From positions 48,539 through 112,538 of the forward strand of contig CALLAL010000008.1 in NCBI GenBank assembly GCA_938002255.1: DNA of 64,000 bases. Direction: 5' to 3'. This stretch comes from an uncultured bacterium. GTDB taxonomy: Bacteria > Desulfobacterota > BSN033 > UBA1163. A program made the translations under genes and the position numbers. Below, piece after piece: positions 1 to 8,639 of this stretch (its first letter is position 1; each line of letters opens with the position of its first letter). Under the pieces are notes generated by a model. It saw only the letters and a program-made list of their open reading frames with translations. It did not search any database and was not told where the DNA came from.

Positions 1-693
1 ATGGTTCCTATTCTCGATGATCTTGTTGATCTCAGGGTGAAAGGACATTCCATGCGGGAGTCTCTCTTAAAGACAGGCAAACGATTGGGAGCGAAAGAGG
101 CAGAGAGTAAACAAGCCTTTCAAAAGGCAGAGGCGTTCTTTTTAAATTTCCAGAAGCGATGGTTAGAACGGATCAACAACCTTCCCATTAAACAGGTGTT
201 TGATCTTGAAGCTCCGGAAGGGGTAGAGGAACCAGAAAAAACATTTCGAGTGGCCTTCATCGGGCACCCTTACAATCTCTTCGATCCCGATGTGAGCAAA
301 GAGATCCTTACTTTTGCTAAATCTCTGGGGATGAGGGTCATCACGTCCGAGACGCTCTCAGAGAGAGAGATCAATGCTCAGCTTTCAGATCTTTCCAAGG
401 AGGTCTACTGGTCTTCAGGGAGGGAGATTGTAGGGTCCCTGTTCCATTTCCTTTCAGGAGGGGTGGATGGGATGATCTTTCTTACCTCTTTTAAGTGTGG
501 GATCGATGCCCTCCTTCAGGAATTGATTCGGAGGAAGTTGAAGAGGAGCGGAAAGGTATCTCCTCCCCTTCTCATTCTCTCCCTTGATGAGCATTCGGGA
601 AGAGAAGGGTTGATGACCCGGTTGGAAGCATTTCGGGATGTGATGGAAGAGAGGAGGCATGAGTTCAACCTGACTTACGTGCGAAGCACCTAA
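1..693 (+). CDS. COG3581/DUF2229-like protein, 3' part
   Basis: This is the C-terminal part of a protein related to activators and partners of (R)-2-hydroxyacyl-CoA dehydratases (COG3581, DUF2229). The visible signature is the segment at about residues 82-96, FRVAFIGHPYNLFDP, which in this family precedes the last domain. An ATG lies at base 1. Family members normally carry another N-terminal region with cysteines before this point, so the gene very probably begins upstream of the window and is cut by the edge. The next gene, 36 bases downstream, is the matching activase, which supports the assignment. The substrate cannot be told from the sequence. Confidence 0.7.
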   Translation: MVPILDDLVDLRVKGHSMRESLLKTGKRLGAKEAESKQAFQKAEAFFLNFQKRWLERINNLPIKQVFDLEAPEGVEEPEKTFRVAFIGHPYNLFDPDVSKEILTFAKSLGMRVITSETLSEREINAQLSDLSKEVYWSSGREIVGSLFHFLSGGVDGMIFLTSFKCGIDALLQELIRRKLKRSGKVSPPLLILSLDEHSGREGLMTRLEAFRDVMEERRHEFNLTYVRST

Positions 694-729
694 AGTTTAC
701 ACCTTTCAATATGAGGCGCCTTCAATCAC

Positions 730-1704
730 TTGAGTCGCTATAAAAACATTATGGGAAACTTTTTGGGAATTGATGTCGGTTCAATCACAACGAAGATGGT
801 CGTGATCGATGAAAGCCATAAACTTTTGGCAGGACTCTATCTGCGCAATAATGGCCGACCTCTCGAAACCATCCAGCAGGGGCTGGCAATCCTTGCCTCT
901 CGATTAGGCGATGACCAAGCCATCGATGGGGTCGCGACGACAGGAAGTGCGCGACACCTGGCTGCTTACCTTGTGGGAGCAGACCTTATAAAGAATGAGA
1001 TCACCGCCCATTCCGTTGCTGTGATCGATCTTTTTCCGAAGACCAAGACCATCTTCGAGATTGGGGGACAAGACTCCAAAGTCATCCTTCTGCGGGAAGG
1101 GGTGGTCGTCGATTTTGCCATGAACACGGTCTGCGCAGCCGGTACGGGTTCTTTTTTGGATCAGCAGGCAGCGCGGCTGGGCATCTCCATTGAGGAGTTT
1201 GGAAGGCTTGCTCTTGAGGCAAAGCATCCTGTCCGCGTGGCCGGCCGATGCACGGTCTTTGCCGAAACAGACATGATTCATAAACAGCAGATCGGCCATT
1301 CCGTAGAAGATATTATCGGAGGGCTCTGTGACTCACTGGTCAAGAATTATCTGAACAATGTCTGCCGGGGAAAAGAGCTTCTTCCTCCTTACGTTTTTCA
1401 AGGAGGGGTTGCCGCAAACCAAGGCATCCGGAAAGCCCTCGAGCGAGAATTGGAAACCCCCATGCTCATCCCTGAGCATTTTGGTTTAATGGGTGCCCTG
1501 GGGGCAGCGAAACTGGTGAAGCGGGCAAAGCCCGGTCGAAGCCGATTCAAAGGCTTTGGACTTTCCAAGAGATCTTGTACAACCCGGGGATTTGAGTGCA
1601 ACGAATGTGGAAATCAATGCGAGGTTGTCGAATTGCTGGTTGATGAACAAGTGGTCGCCTGCTGGGGTGATCTTTGCGAACGATACCGCCGTTCTTATCC
1701 CTGA
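730..1704 (+). CDS. BadF/BadG/BcrA/HgdC-type CoA enzyme activase (ATPase)
   Basis: An ASKHA-fold ATPase of the family that uses ATP hydrolysis and a bridging [4Fe-4S] cluster to push low-potential electrons into a dehydratase or double-cubane protein. Seen: phosphate-1 motif GIDVGSITTKM near the start, the GGQDSKV segment, and CAAGTGSFLDQQA, whose Cys together with CTVF further on gives the cluster ligands shared across the dimer. The C-terminus adds a Cys-rich tail (CNECGNQCEV and CWGDLC), as found where activase domains are joined to COG3580/COG3581 modules. The reading frame opens at TTG 730. ATG 751 (MGNFLGIDVGS) is an equally good or better start. It follows its COG3581 partner closely. 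Confidence 0.85.
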   Translation: MSRYKNIMGNFLGIDVGSITTKMVVIDESHKLLAGLYLRNNGRPLETIQQGLAILASRLGDDQAIDGVATTGSARHLAAYLVGADLIKNEITAHSVAVIDLFPKTKTIFEIGGQDSKVILLREGVVVDFAMNTVCAAGTGSFLDQQAARLGISIEEFGRLALEAKHPVRVAGRCTVFAETDMIHKQQIGHSVEDIIGGLCDSLVKNYLNNVCRGKELLPPYVFQGGVAANQGIRKALERELETPMLIPEHFGLMGALGAAKLVKRAKPGRSRFKGFGLSKRSCTTRGFECNECGNQCEVVELLVDEQVVACWGDLCERYRRSYP

Positions 1705-1729
1705 GGATCGCCGATAGAATGCTAAAGCA

Positions 1730-3100
1730 ATGAAGATTCTCCTGATCAATCCCGCTCCTTCAGGAACCCTTAACGCGACAGGGGTCCTCTTTCCCCCGCT
1801 TGGTATTCTTTATGTCGCGGGGTACATGGAAAGGAAGGGGTATCGCATTGAGGTGAGGGACTTAGCGGTCAAAAAGAATCGGAAGGACCTTGAATTTAAA
1901 CCCTACGACATTGTCGGAATCTCGACGGATACCACTCGTCATCGCCAAGCGCTCCATTTAGCTGAAAGAGCGAAGAAGGATGGTTGTACCGTGGTCATGG
2001 GAGGACCTCATCCGGGTTATGTAGACGAAGCGATTCTTTCCACCTTAAAAGTGGATTTTATTGTTCACGGAGAAGGAGAGGTCACTTTCGCAGAATTAGT
2101 TTCTACCTTACAGAAAGGACAAGGGGGGGTTGATTCCGTCGAGGGAATCAGTTTTCTTCATAACGGTCAATTGGTCCGAACTCCCCCCAGGCCCTTCATT
2201 CAGGATTTGGATCAGCTTCCTCTTCCTGCCCGACATCTCATCCATATGGACGATTATCGAAAGACAAAATTGGGAAGCCGAGACATTACCCCTTTGATCA
2301 CCAGCCGGGGTTGTCCTTACCGCTGCACTTTCTGTGCCTCTTCCCAATTTTGGGGGACAAAGGTCCGGATGAGGAGCGTAGAGGCTGTCTTAAAGGAACT
2401 GGAAGAACTTTATAAGCGGTATCATTTCCATGCGGTGGCCTTTTTAGACGATACCTTTAACCTCTTTCCAAAGAGAGTCATCGAGCTTTGCCGTGGGATG
2501 ATCGAACGTCAACTGGACCTCTGGTGGTGGTGTTTATCCCGTGCAGACCTCTTGCTTCGAAATGAGGAGATGGTTGACGAGATGGTCCGAGCAGGTGCGA
2601 AATCCATCTTCCTAGGGGTCGAGTCTCCGCATTCCAAGACCCTTAAGGCATTCCACAAGGGGATGAACGTAGAAGACACAGTTCAAACGGTTAAGATGCT
2701 CAAACAGAAGGGCTTGGAGATTCATGCGTCTTATATCCTCGGTGGATTAGAGGAAAAATCTGAACAGATTCATGAAACGATTCGTTTCGCCAAACAGCTC
2801 GATACCAATGTAGCCCAGTTTTCGATCCTCACACCCTATCCAGGGACGGCCATCTATGAGCAGGTAAAAGATCGAATTTTCAAGTGGAGGGCTCCCTGGT
2901 CCTTCTTCGACATGCAGCATCTGGTCTTTAAACATGACCATTTTTCTTTCTTTCGGCTGGAATGGTACCTGTTGAAAGCCCATCTTCTTTACTACACCCG
3001 ATCAAGAAAAGCGATTCGGGATATCTGGAATCACATCAAAAAACACCGTTTGGGGATCCGAACCCTCCTCCGGTTTTTAAGAGACTATTTTGGAGGGTGA
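1730..3100 (+). CDS. B12-binding-domain radical SAM protein (1 of 4)
   Basis: A class B (cobalamin-binding) radical SAM enzyme of the BchE/HpnJ type. The N-terminal 150 residues form a Rossmann-like B12-binding domain (LLINPAP, then PPLGILYVAGYMERKG). The SAM-cleaving [4Fe-4S] motif CxxxCxxC is C195-PYR-C199-TF-C202 in TSRGCPYRCTFC. Its length of 456 residues is usual for the family. Such enzymes methylate, cyclise or rearrange unactivated carbons. It starts 25 bases after the activase and its stop lies next to the acyltransferase start. Three more radical SAM genes and fatty-acid genes downstream suggest that the substrate is a lipid or acyl chain, but this is inference. Confidence 0.85.
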   Translation: MKILLINPAPSGTLNATGVLFPPLGILYVAGYMERKGYRIEVRDLAVKKNRKDLEFKPYDIVGISTDTTRHRQALHLAERAKKDGCTVVMGGPHPGYVDEAILSTLKVDFIVHGEGEVTFAELVSTLQKGQGGVDSVEGISFLHNGQLVRTPPRPFIQDLDQLPLPARHLIHMDDYRKTKLGSRDITPLITSRGCPYRCTFCASSQFWGTKVRMRSVEAVLKELEELYKRYHFHAVAFLDDTFNLFPKRVIELCRGMIERQLDLWWWCLSRADLLLRNEEMVDEMVRAGAKSIFLGVESPHSKTLKAFHKGMNVEDTVQTVKMLKQKGLEIHASYILGGLEEKSEQIHETIRFAKQLDTNVAQFSILTPYPGTAIYEQVKDRIFKWRAPWSFFDMQHLVFKHDHFSFFRLEWYLLKAHLLYYTRSRKAIRDIWNHIKKHRLGIRTLLRFLRDYFGG

Positions 3101-3101
3101 G

Positions 3102-4013
3102 ATGAAAAGAAAGTATCCCCGCGCGTTTAATCGGTTTATCTATCTCTTTCTCTTCCAATTTTTTTCAACCCTCCTTCCGAGATCCATCCAGAAATTCTTC
3201 AGTGTGATTGTGGGAGATCTCTTTTACCTCCTGATGCCAAAAACAAGAGGGGCGGTTCGGAAGAATGTTGAGGGGGTAAGCCGGGGGAGATGGTCGAAAG
3301 AAAAGATCGAGTTCATTACGCGAAAGACGTTCCAGAACTACGGGCAATATCTGTTGGACTATATGGTGATGCACCGTCTCCAGCCCTCGAATAAACATCA
3401 ATGGGTAGAAGAGGAGGTAGGAGATCATTACATGATCGAAGCCCTTCAGAGAGGGAAAGGGGTCATCTGCGTCACGCCTCACCTCGGCAACTGGGAAATG
3501 GGAGGATTGCTCTTCTCTTTCAGGGGAGGAAAACTCAATGTGCTCACCCTGGATGAGCCAGATCAGGATACCAAATCCTTTCGTGAAGAGATGAGAAGAA
3601 GAAGGGGAATCCGCAATATTTATATTGATCCCAAGGATCCTTCTCCAATGGCCGCCATTGATGCCGTCAGGGCATTGAAAGAGAATCAGATTGTAGCGAT
3701 GTTAGGCGATCGTGTCGAGACCCAAAAGACCATGGTCTTTGAGTTCTTTGGACGGAAAACCCCTTTTCCCATCGGGGTCGCCATTCTCGCCCTGGCCACT
3801 GGAGCACCGGTCCTACCGGTCTTTGTGGTGATGGAGAACAGCCGAAAATACAAGGGCATTATTGAGGCTCCCGTCTCTTTTGAAGACAACTCCAGGGAGG
3901 ACCGGGAGACGATCATTCGGAAAGGAATGACGGAATTGATAAAAAAATTCGAAACCTATATCGAAAAATATCCGGATCAATGGTATAATTTTTTTTCTTA
4001 TTGGAAACCATAA
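3102..4013 (+). CDS. LpxL/HtrB-family lysophospholipid acyltransferase
   Basis: A membrane-associated acyltransferase of the lipid A late acyltransferase superfamily, about 303 residues, the usual size. The catalytic HX4(D/E) motif is H127-LGNW-E132, and a hydrophobic N-terminal segment follows a basic start (MKRKYPRAFNRFIYLFLF). The ATG at 3102 is chosen because GGAGGG lies just ahead; a TTG twelve bases earlier is possible. It touches the preceding radical SAM gene and is followed by an acyl carrier protein. Homologues also occur in aryl-polyene and other specialised lipid clusters, where they move the finished acyl chain from ACP to a glycerol or sugar head group. That role would fit here. 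Confidence 0.85.
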   Translation: MKRKYPRAFNRFIYLFLFQFFSTLLPRSIQKFFSVIVGDLFYLLMPKTRGAVRKNVEGVSRGRWSKEKIEFITRKTFQNYGQYLLDYMVMHRLQPSNKHQWVEEEVGDHYMIEALQRGKGVICVTPHLGNWEMGGLLFSFRGGKLNVLTLDEPDQDTKSFREEMRRRRGIRNIYIDPKDPSPMAAIDAVRALKENQIVAMLGDRVETQKTMVFEFFGRKTPFPIGVAILALATGAPVLPVFVVMENSRKYKGIIEAPVSFEDNSREDRETIIRKGMTELIKKFETYIEKYPDQWYNFFSYWKP

Positions 4014-4098
4014 TGGGTTTTTAGGGTCCGATCCACATCCACTTTAACCTTAGAACCCTCGAATCGGTCAATCCTATAATGGTCAAAAGAGGAGAAGC

Positions 4099-4371
4099 AT
4101 GGCTGAGGTGAACGAAGAGCTGATTGTAAAACTAAAACAACTTATTATTACAAGACTTAAACTGATGGATATGACTCCGGAGATGATTGATACCGATGCT
4201 CCCCTTTTCGGAGAGGGCCTTGGCCTCGACTCAATCGATGCCCTGGAACTGGTCTTGGGTCTTGAGAAGGAGTATGGGGTTATCATCCCGGATGCCGAGG
4301 TCGGAAAGAAAGTGTTCCAATCTGTAAGGACCATGGCCCAATTTGTTGCGGACCAGCAAGGGAGAACTTAA
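4099..4371 (+). CDS. acyl carrier protein
   Basis: A 90-residue acyl carrier protein. The phosphopantetheine attachment site is S45 in LGLDSIDALEL, set in the usual four-helix frame with a helix II ending KEYGV. The ATG follows GAGGAG at good spacing. Its stop overlaps the start of the FabD-like gene by one base, so the two are likely translationally coupled. It is a dedicated carrier for the cluster rather than an obvious housekeeping AcpP, because it lies among an acyltransferase, a transacylase-like protein, a thioesterase, FabG and FabF. Confidence 0.92.
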   Translation: MAEVNEELIVKLKQLIITRLKLMDMTPEMIDTDAPLFGEGLGLDSIDALELVLGLEKEYGVIIPDAEVGKKVFQSVRTMAQFVADQQGRT

Positions 4372-5282
4372 TGGGAAGAAAGGCCTTCTGTTTTCCCGGT
4401 CAACTTCAAGAAAAACCGATTCTGAAGGAAGATCATCCCTTAAGGACAGACCCTTCTCTGGAGCGATGGCTGGAAAAGGCATCGCTCCAAACCTCCTTTG
4501 ATCTTTACTCCTTTACCACGAGAGGGAATGAGGTTGGCTTCAATCTTAAATTGCAGATGGCGACATATCTCCTCTCAATGATCCATTTCTACCGCCTCCA
4601 ATCTCAGGGATGGGTCCCGGATGTGATCGCAGAGCATAGCATGGGAATTTATGCGGCCCTGGCTGCTTCCGAAGCGATTACCTTTGAGGAAGGGTTGTGG
4701 ATTACGGAATCGATCGGAAGGATACTGGAGCGAGAGGGGAGACTTTCTAAGGGAGCAATGGTGAGTATTGTAGGGCTTCCTTTAAGCGACATTCAAACCA
4801 TCCAACAGAGTCTGAACGGATTCTGCCTTTCCATTGCCAATTACAACGGATCCAAGCATTTCGTTCTCTCCGGGGCAGAAGAGGGAATTGAGAAAGCGAT
4901 CTCCCTTGCTCTATCCAAAAAAGCGATTTCGGCTACCCGTCTAACCTTTGGTGTGGCCCTTCACGCTCCTTCTCTCACCTCTCTCAGGGGAGAAATAGAG
5001 ACCCTATTGAAAACCATCCATTTTCGGTCTCCCAAGGTTCCCATTCTCAATCACTTGACGGTCCAACCTTTAAAGCAGGAGGAGATCAGAGATTTTCTTG
5101 CCCAGGAGATCGGACAGCCTGTCTATTGGGATCGATGTGTGGAGAGATTGATCCAAGAGGGCGTTACTCAATTTGTTGAAGTCGGACATGGCGCCACGCT
5201 GACCAAATTGATTCGATGGATCAATCGGGATGTAGAGGCTTTCTCCGCAGGAGATCGGTTTAAGGAAGGGACCATCGAATGA
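4371..5282 (+). CDS. FabD-like acyltransferase with altered active site
   Basis: An ACP-acyltransferase fold protein of 303 residues resembling malonyl-CoA:ACP transacylase. The nucleophile is S90 in AEHSMGIYAA and the partner histidine is H198 in VALHAPSL. Two features differ from true FabD. The GHSxGE elbow reads EHSMGI. The Arg that binds the malonyl carboxylate (the MRGKF segment of E. coli FabD) aligns with Ile in ESIGRIL. This suggests a non-carboxylated acyl substrate, or an acyl-ACP hydrolase or proofreading role. It overlaps the ACP gene by one base and the thioesterase gene by ATGA. Confidence 0.75.
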   Translation: MGRKAFCFPGQLQEKPILKEDHPLRTDPSLERWLEKASLQTSFDLYSFTTRGNEVGFNLKLQMATYLLSMIHFYRLQSQGWVPDVIAEHSMGIYAALAASEAITFEEGLWITESIGRILEREGRLSKGAMVSIVGLPLSDIQTIQQSLNGFCLSIANYNGSKHFVLSGAEEGIEKAISLALSKKAISATRLTFGVALHAPSLTSLRGEIETLLKTIHFRSPKVPILNHLTVQPLKQEEIRDFLAQEIGQPVYWDRCVERLIQEGVTQFVEVGHGATLTKLIRWINRDVEAFSAGDRFKEGTIE

Positions 5283-5701
5283 AATACCACGAGACGCCGA
5301 TTCAAGTTCGGTTCTTTGAAGTCGATTCGTATGGGGTCGTATGGCACGGACATTATATAGGCTGGTTTGAAGTAGGTCGGAATGAGTTGACCGAACAATT
5401 CGAGATGGGGCCTCTGCAACTCAGAGAGAAAAACCTTCTGGCTCCGGTTGTGGAAGTGAGGTGTGACTACAAATCCCCTGCCACCTTTGGAGAAACCCTT
5501 CTCATTCAGACGACGATGGAGCGGTGCGAAGTGGCAAAATTGATCTTTCACTATCGGGTGCTTTCAGAATCCGGTGGAAGGGTGCTTGCCACAGGTTCTA
5601 CCACCCATGTTCTGACGGATCTTAAAGGGACTCTCCTTTATCGTGTCCCTCCAGACATCCTTCAGAGGATAGAAGAGATGATGAAGTATTTAGAGGTTTG
5701 A
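5279..5701 (+). CDS. YbgC/4-hydroxybenzoyl-CoA-type hotdog thioesterase
   Basis: A 140-residue single hotdog-domain acyl-CoA or acyl-ACP thioesterase. The catalytic-loop signature of the 4HBT family, DxxGxVxxxxY, is present as D16-SYGVVWHGHY. It starts inside the stop of the FabD-like gene (ATGA overlap), so the pair is coupled. Within the cluster it probably releases or edits chains held on the ACP. Its exact substrate is unknown. After its stop the sequence runs into a spacer repeat before the next radical SAM gene. Confidence 0.85.
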   Translation: MKYHETPIQVRFFEVDSYGVVWHGHYIGWFEVGRNELTEQFEMGPLQLREKNLLAPVVEVRCDYKSPATFGETLLIQTTMERCEVAKLIFHYRVLSESGGRVLATGSTTHVLTDLKGTLLYRVPPDILQRIEEMMKYLEV

Positions 5702-5724
5702 ATCCCGTTGGACGTTACGGGTTG

Positions 5725-5786
5725 GAAGTTCGGAGAGGTCAATCTAAAATCGGCAAACCGAAATCCGCAATCCGAGATTTGAAATC
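5725..5786. repeat. intergenic spacer repeat, NPQ-type copy a
   Basis: The spacer carries runs of the type GAAATCCGCAATCCGAGATT (core 5761-5779). Related copies lie at 7279-7319 and 17395-17437. The words AATCCGCAATC and CACAATCCG recur nearly verbatim in these otherwise unrelated spacers. Confidence 0.6.
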
Positions 5787-5788
5787 CT

Positions 5789-7213
5789 ATGAAGGTTCTT
5801 CTTATTGATCCTCCCCATAAACTCTTTCCAGGCCTTAGGATGTGGACCCCATCTTTTGGCCTTCTCCAGTTAGCGGCCTACCTTGAACAAGAAGGGTTTA
5901 AGGCTCAGATCATTGATGGCACCGCACTTCCAAATGCCTGGAGAGACTTAACCTCTCTGATCGCTTCTTCAACAGCAGAGGTGATTGGGATCACTTGTTC
6001 AGCCACCTGCCTCTCCCCGGAAGCCCTTCAGACCATCCACCTCTGCCGAAAACTTTTGCCAAACTCCCTCATCGTTGCTGGGGGAAGTCATTTTACCTTG
6101 ATGGCAGATTCCATTTTGAGAGAGGTAAAAGATCTGGACTATATTGTGCTTGGAGAAGGGGAGGTTGCCTTTTCTCAACTTCTCAAAGAATGGTCGGACG
6201 GAGGGGACGGGAAGGACGTTCAAGGAGTTGCCTATCGAGATCATGGAAAAATTCTCCAGAACCCCCGACCTCCCATCATTCCCAACCTGGATTCACTCCC
6301 TTTTCCCGCTTATCATCTCATCGATCTGGAACAGGAGGCTTACTACTGGCATGGAATGGGAAGAAGAGCCTTTGGAATATCCACCAGCCGTGGCTGTGGA
6401 GATCACTGCGCCTACTGTTCGGAGTCGAAATTCTGGCAGGGAGTTTGGAGAGGCCGGAGTGGCAAGAAGGTGGTGGAGGAGATCGCCTATCTAAACCGCC
6501 GGCATGGGAAAAGCCTCTTTGTCTTTAATGAGAACACCTTTAACTGGAGTCGGCGAAGGATGGAGGAGTTTCTTGAAGAACTGGGAAGATCCGGTCTTCA
6601 CATCCACTTCTGGTTTCAATCCCGAATCAAGGATATTCTTCGGGATGAGGATCTGATGCCAGAGATGAAACGGCTGGGCCTCTATGAGGTGATGCTCGGA
6701 ATAGAGAGCATTCAGCCGGATGTGCTCGATCGGTATGAGAAGCAGCAGTCGAGGGAGATGGCTCAAAAGGCAATCGATATCCTGAAGAAGAACGGGATTA
6801 TGGTGATGGCCAATGTGATGTTCGGAGACTGGAATGATTCGGAGGAAACGCTAAAAGAGATTTTCCAATTCGTCAAAAAACAGAGTGATTTTCTCATCCT
6901 CACCATGACCACGCCCCTTCCAGGAACGAGATATTATGAAGAAGCCGAACGACTGGGAAGGATCCGTGAAAGAGATTTTGGAAAGTATGACTTCATGCAT
7001 CCTGTGATGGATACGAAGTTCTTATCCGCAGAGGAGGTCCAACGGCTCCATCAGGCCTATTTAAAGAAGTATTATACTCAACCGAGAATCCTTCTGGGAG
7101 GATTCTTCAACCCGAACCCCTTCAAAAGGATGGCTTACCGTCTCATTCTAAGATATGTCTGGGAGAATGCGACGAAACGGCCCTGGAAACAACCCAATCT
7201 GGAAGAACAATGA
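5789..7213 (+). CDS. B12-binding-domain radical SAM protein (2 of 4)
   Basis: A 474-residue class B radical SAM enzyme. The N-terminal cobalamin-binding domain (MKVLLIDPPHK, GLLQLAAYLEQEG, then GEGEVAF) is followed by the cluster motif C203-GDH-C207-AY-C210 in TSRGCGDHCAYC. The C-terminal part contains TMTTPLPGTRYYEEAE, the typical end of the barrel. It starts directly after a spacer repeat. The other radical SAM proteins in the cluster are clearly different sequences rather than recent duplicates, so each probably performs its own step. Product and substrate are unknown. Confidence 0.85.
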   Translation: MKVLLIDPPHKLFPGLRMWTPSFGLLQLAAYLEQEGFKAQIIDGTALPNAWRDLTSLIASSTAEVIGITCSATCLSPEALQTIHLCRKLLPNSLIVAGGSHFTLMADSILREVKDLDYIVLGEGEVAFSQLLKEWSDGGDGKDVQGVAYRDHGKILQNPRPPIIPNLDSLPFPAYHLIDLEQEAYYWHGMGRRAFGISTSRGCGDHCAYCSESKFWQGVWRGRSGKKVVEEIAYLNRRHGKSLFVFNENTFNWSRRRMEEFLEELGRSGLHIHFWFQSRIKDILRDEDLMPEMKRLGLYEVMLGIESIQPDVLDRYEKQQSREMAQKAIDILKKNGIMVMANVMFGDWNDSEETLKEIFQFVKKQSDFLILTMTTPLPGTRYYEEAERLGRIRERDFGKYDFMHPVMDTKFLSAEEVQRLHQAYLKKYYTQPRILLGGFFNPNPFKRMAYRLILRYVWENATKRPWKQPNLEEQ

Positions 7214-7277
7214 ACGACGAATGAAAGACGATGAACACTCACTACGATTTTTTCGATCGCTCATGGGAAAAGGAAAG

Positions 7278-8639
7278 ATGTTGAACCCACAATTTAGACT
7301 CCACAATCCGCAATCGAAAAAGGTTCTTCTTGTCTTTCCACGGGAGAAAGGGGTGAAGTATTCGAATGATACCCTTTATCCGTTTCCTATGCTTGGACTG
7401 ACTCTGCTGGCTGCCCAATTCCCCAAACATTATGAGATTAAGATTGTCAACGAGGTGATCGAGAAAATCGATTTTGACATGGAGGTCGATCTGGTCGGGA
7501 TCACAGCCCTGACCTGTGTAGCTAAACGAGCTTATGAAGTGGCTGACCAATTCCGTCAAAGAGGCGTGAAGGTCATTTTAGGAGGCGTTCATCCCAGCCT
7601 TCTCCCCGAAGAGGCCAAAGAACATGCCGATTCGGTCTTCATTGGAGAAGCCGAGGGGTTACTCGACTTGGTGGTGAGGGATTTTGAAGAGGGAAAGCTG
7701 AGACCTTTTTATAAAAACAGGCAATGGGCTGACCTCAAGGAGATGCCCATGGCCAGAAGAGACCTTTTAAACCGGCGTTATAGCCCTTTTTTTAAAGCGA
7801 TTGAGACCACCCGGGGATGCCCCCATCACTGCGATTTCTGCTCCGTGCCGGTGATTAATGGAAAACGGTATCGGATGCGCCCCCTTGAGAAAATCGATGA
7901 GGAGCTTTCTGCCATCATTCGAAAGAAAGGGGAGTATCTCTTTATTACCGATGATAACATTATCGCCAGAGAAGATTATGCACTGGGGTTGTTTGATATC
8001 TTCAAACGACACGGCGTGAAATGGATGGCTTTTGCCACCATTAAAATCGCCAAAAACGAAACTCTCCTCCAGAGGGCTCAACAAAGCGGGTGCGTTTCTC
8101 TGTTCATCGGCTTTGAATCTTTACTCCAGACCAATTTGGACAATGTTTCAAAGCGTTTTGTTGATGTCAAAGAGCTGGTTCATTCCATTGAGGTCATTCA
8201 AGGGCATCGAATCGGAATCCACGGCTCTTTCATTTTCGGATTTGAGGGAGATGATCCTACCGTTTTTAGAACAACAGTTGATTTTGTTCAGAGGCACTGC
8301 ATTGAAATCCCTTCATTTTCCATTCTCACCCCTTTCCCCGGAACCCAACTTCGAAAACGTCTGGAGGATGAGGGAAGAATCTTCGATCATGACTGGTCCC
8401 ACTATGATATGAGCCATGTCGTCTTCCAGCCCAAAAAGATGAGTGTTCGTGAACTCCAGGAAGGATATCTCTGGGCCCAGAAATACACCTGTGCTCCCCG
8501 GTCTATTTTAAAACGTCTTTTATGGGGTCCCCGAAATCACTTCTTCTACTTTCTCATGTCAAACTTTGCTCTCCGGGGCGCCCAGATGGCCGTGATCCGA
8601 AGGATTCAAAAGGAGAAGATTGGGTCATTTGCTCTATGA
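7278..8639 (+). CDS. B12-binding-domain radical SAM protein (3 of 4)
   Basis: A class B radical SAM enzyme, about 453 residues from ATG 7278. The B12-domain core begins KKVLLVFPREKGV, and the [4Fe-4S] motif is C181-PHH-C185-DF-C188 (TTRGCPHHCDFC). The frame stays open upstream to 7155, overlapping the previous gene. ATG 7263 and ATG 7278 are the realistic starts, 7278 having AGGAAAG close ahead. If 7278 is used, the first residues (MLNPQFRLHNPQSKK) are encoded by a spacer repeat and are probably not conserved. The stop overlaps the next radical SAM gene by ATGA, indicating coupled translation. Confidence 0.82.
   Translation: MLNPQFRLHNPQSKKVLLVFPREKGVKYSNDTLYPFPMLGLTLLAAQFPKHYEIKIVNEVIEKIDFDMEVDLVGITALTCVAKRAYEVADQFRQRGVKVILGGVHPSLLPEEAKEHADSVFIGEAEGLLDLVVRDFEEGKLRPFYKNRQWADLKEMPMARRDLLNRRYSPFFKAIETTRGCPHHCDFCSVPVINGKRYRMRPLEKIDEELSAIIRKKGEYLFITDDNIIAREDYALGLFDIFKRHGVKWMAFATIKIAKNETLLQRAQQSGCVSLFIGFESLLQTNLDNVSKRFVDVKELVHSIEVIQGHRIGIHGSFIFGFEGDDPTVFRTTVDFVQRHCIEIPSFSILTPFPGTQLRKRLEDEGRIFDHDWSHYDMSHVVFQPKKMSVRELQEGYLWAQKYTCAPRSILKRLLWGPRNHFFYFLMSNFALRGAQMAVIRRIQKEKIGSFAL
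7279..7319. repeat. intergenic spacer repeat, NPQ-type copy b, partly coding
   Basis: This copy contains CCACAATCCGCAATCGAAA (7301-7319), sharing AATCCGCAATC with copy a and CCACAATCCG with copy c. It lies inside the probable N-terminus of the third radical SAM gene, where it reads as NPQ-rich residues. Confidence 0.6.

Noticed and set aside
5995..6528. Alternative-frame open reading frame within the second radical SAM gene
   Set aside because: Its translation is low-complexity and Ser/Arg/Trp-rich with no domain, while the overlapping frame carries the complete radical SAM motif.
5725..7319. Spacer repeats as a CRISPR array
   Set aside because: Copies are few, imperfect, unevenly spaced by kilobases and lie between genes; there are no regular spacers and no cas genes.
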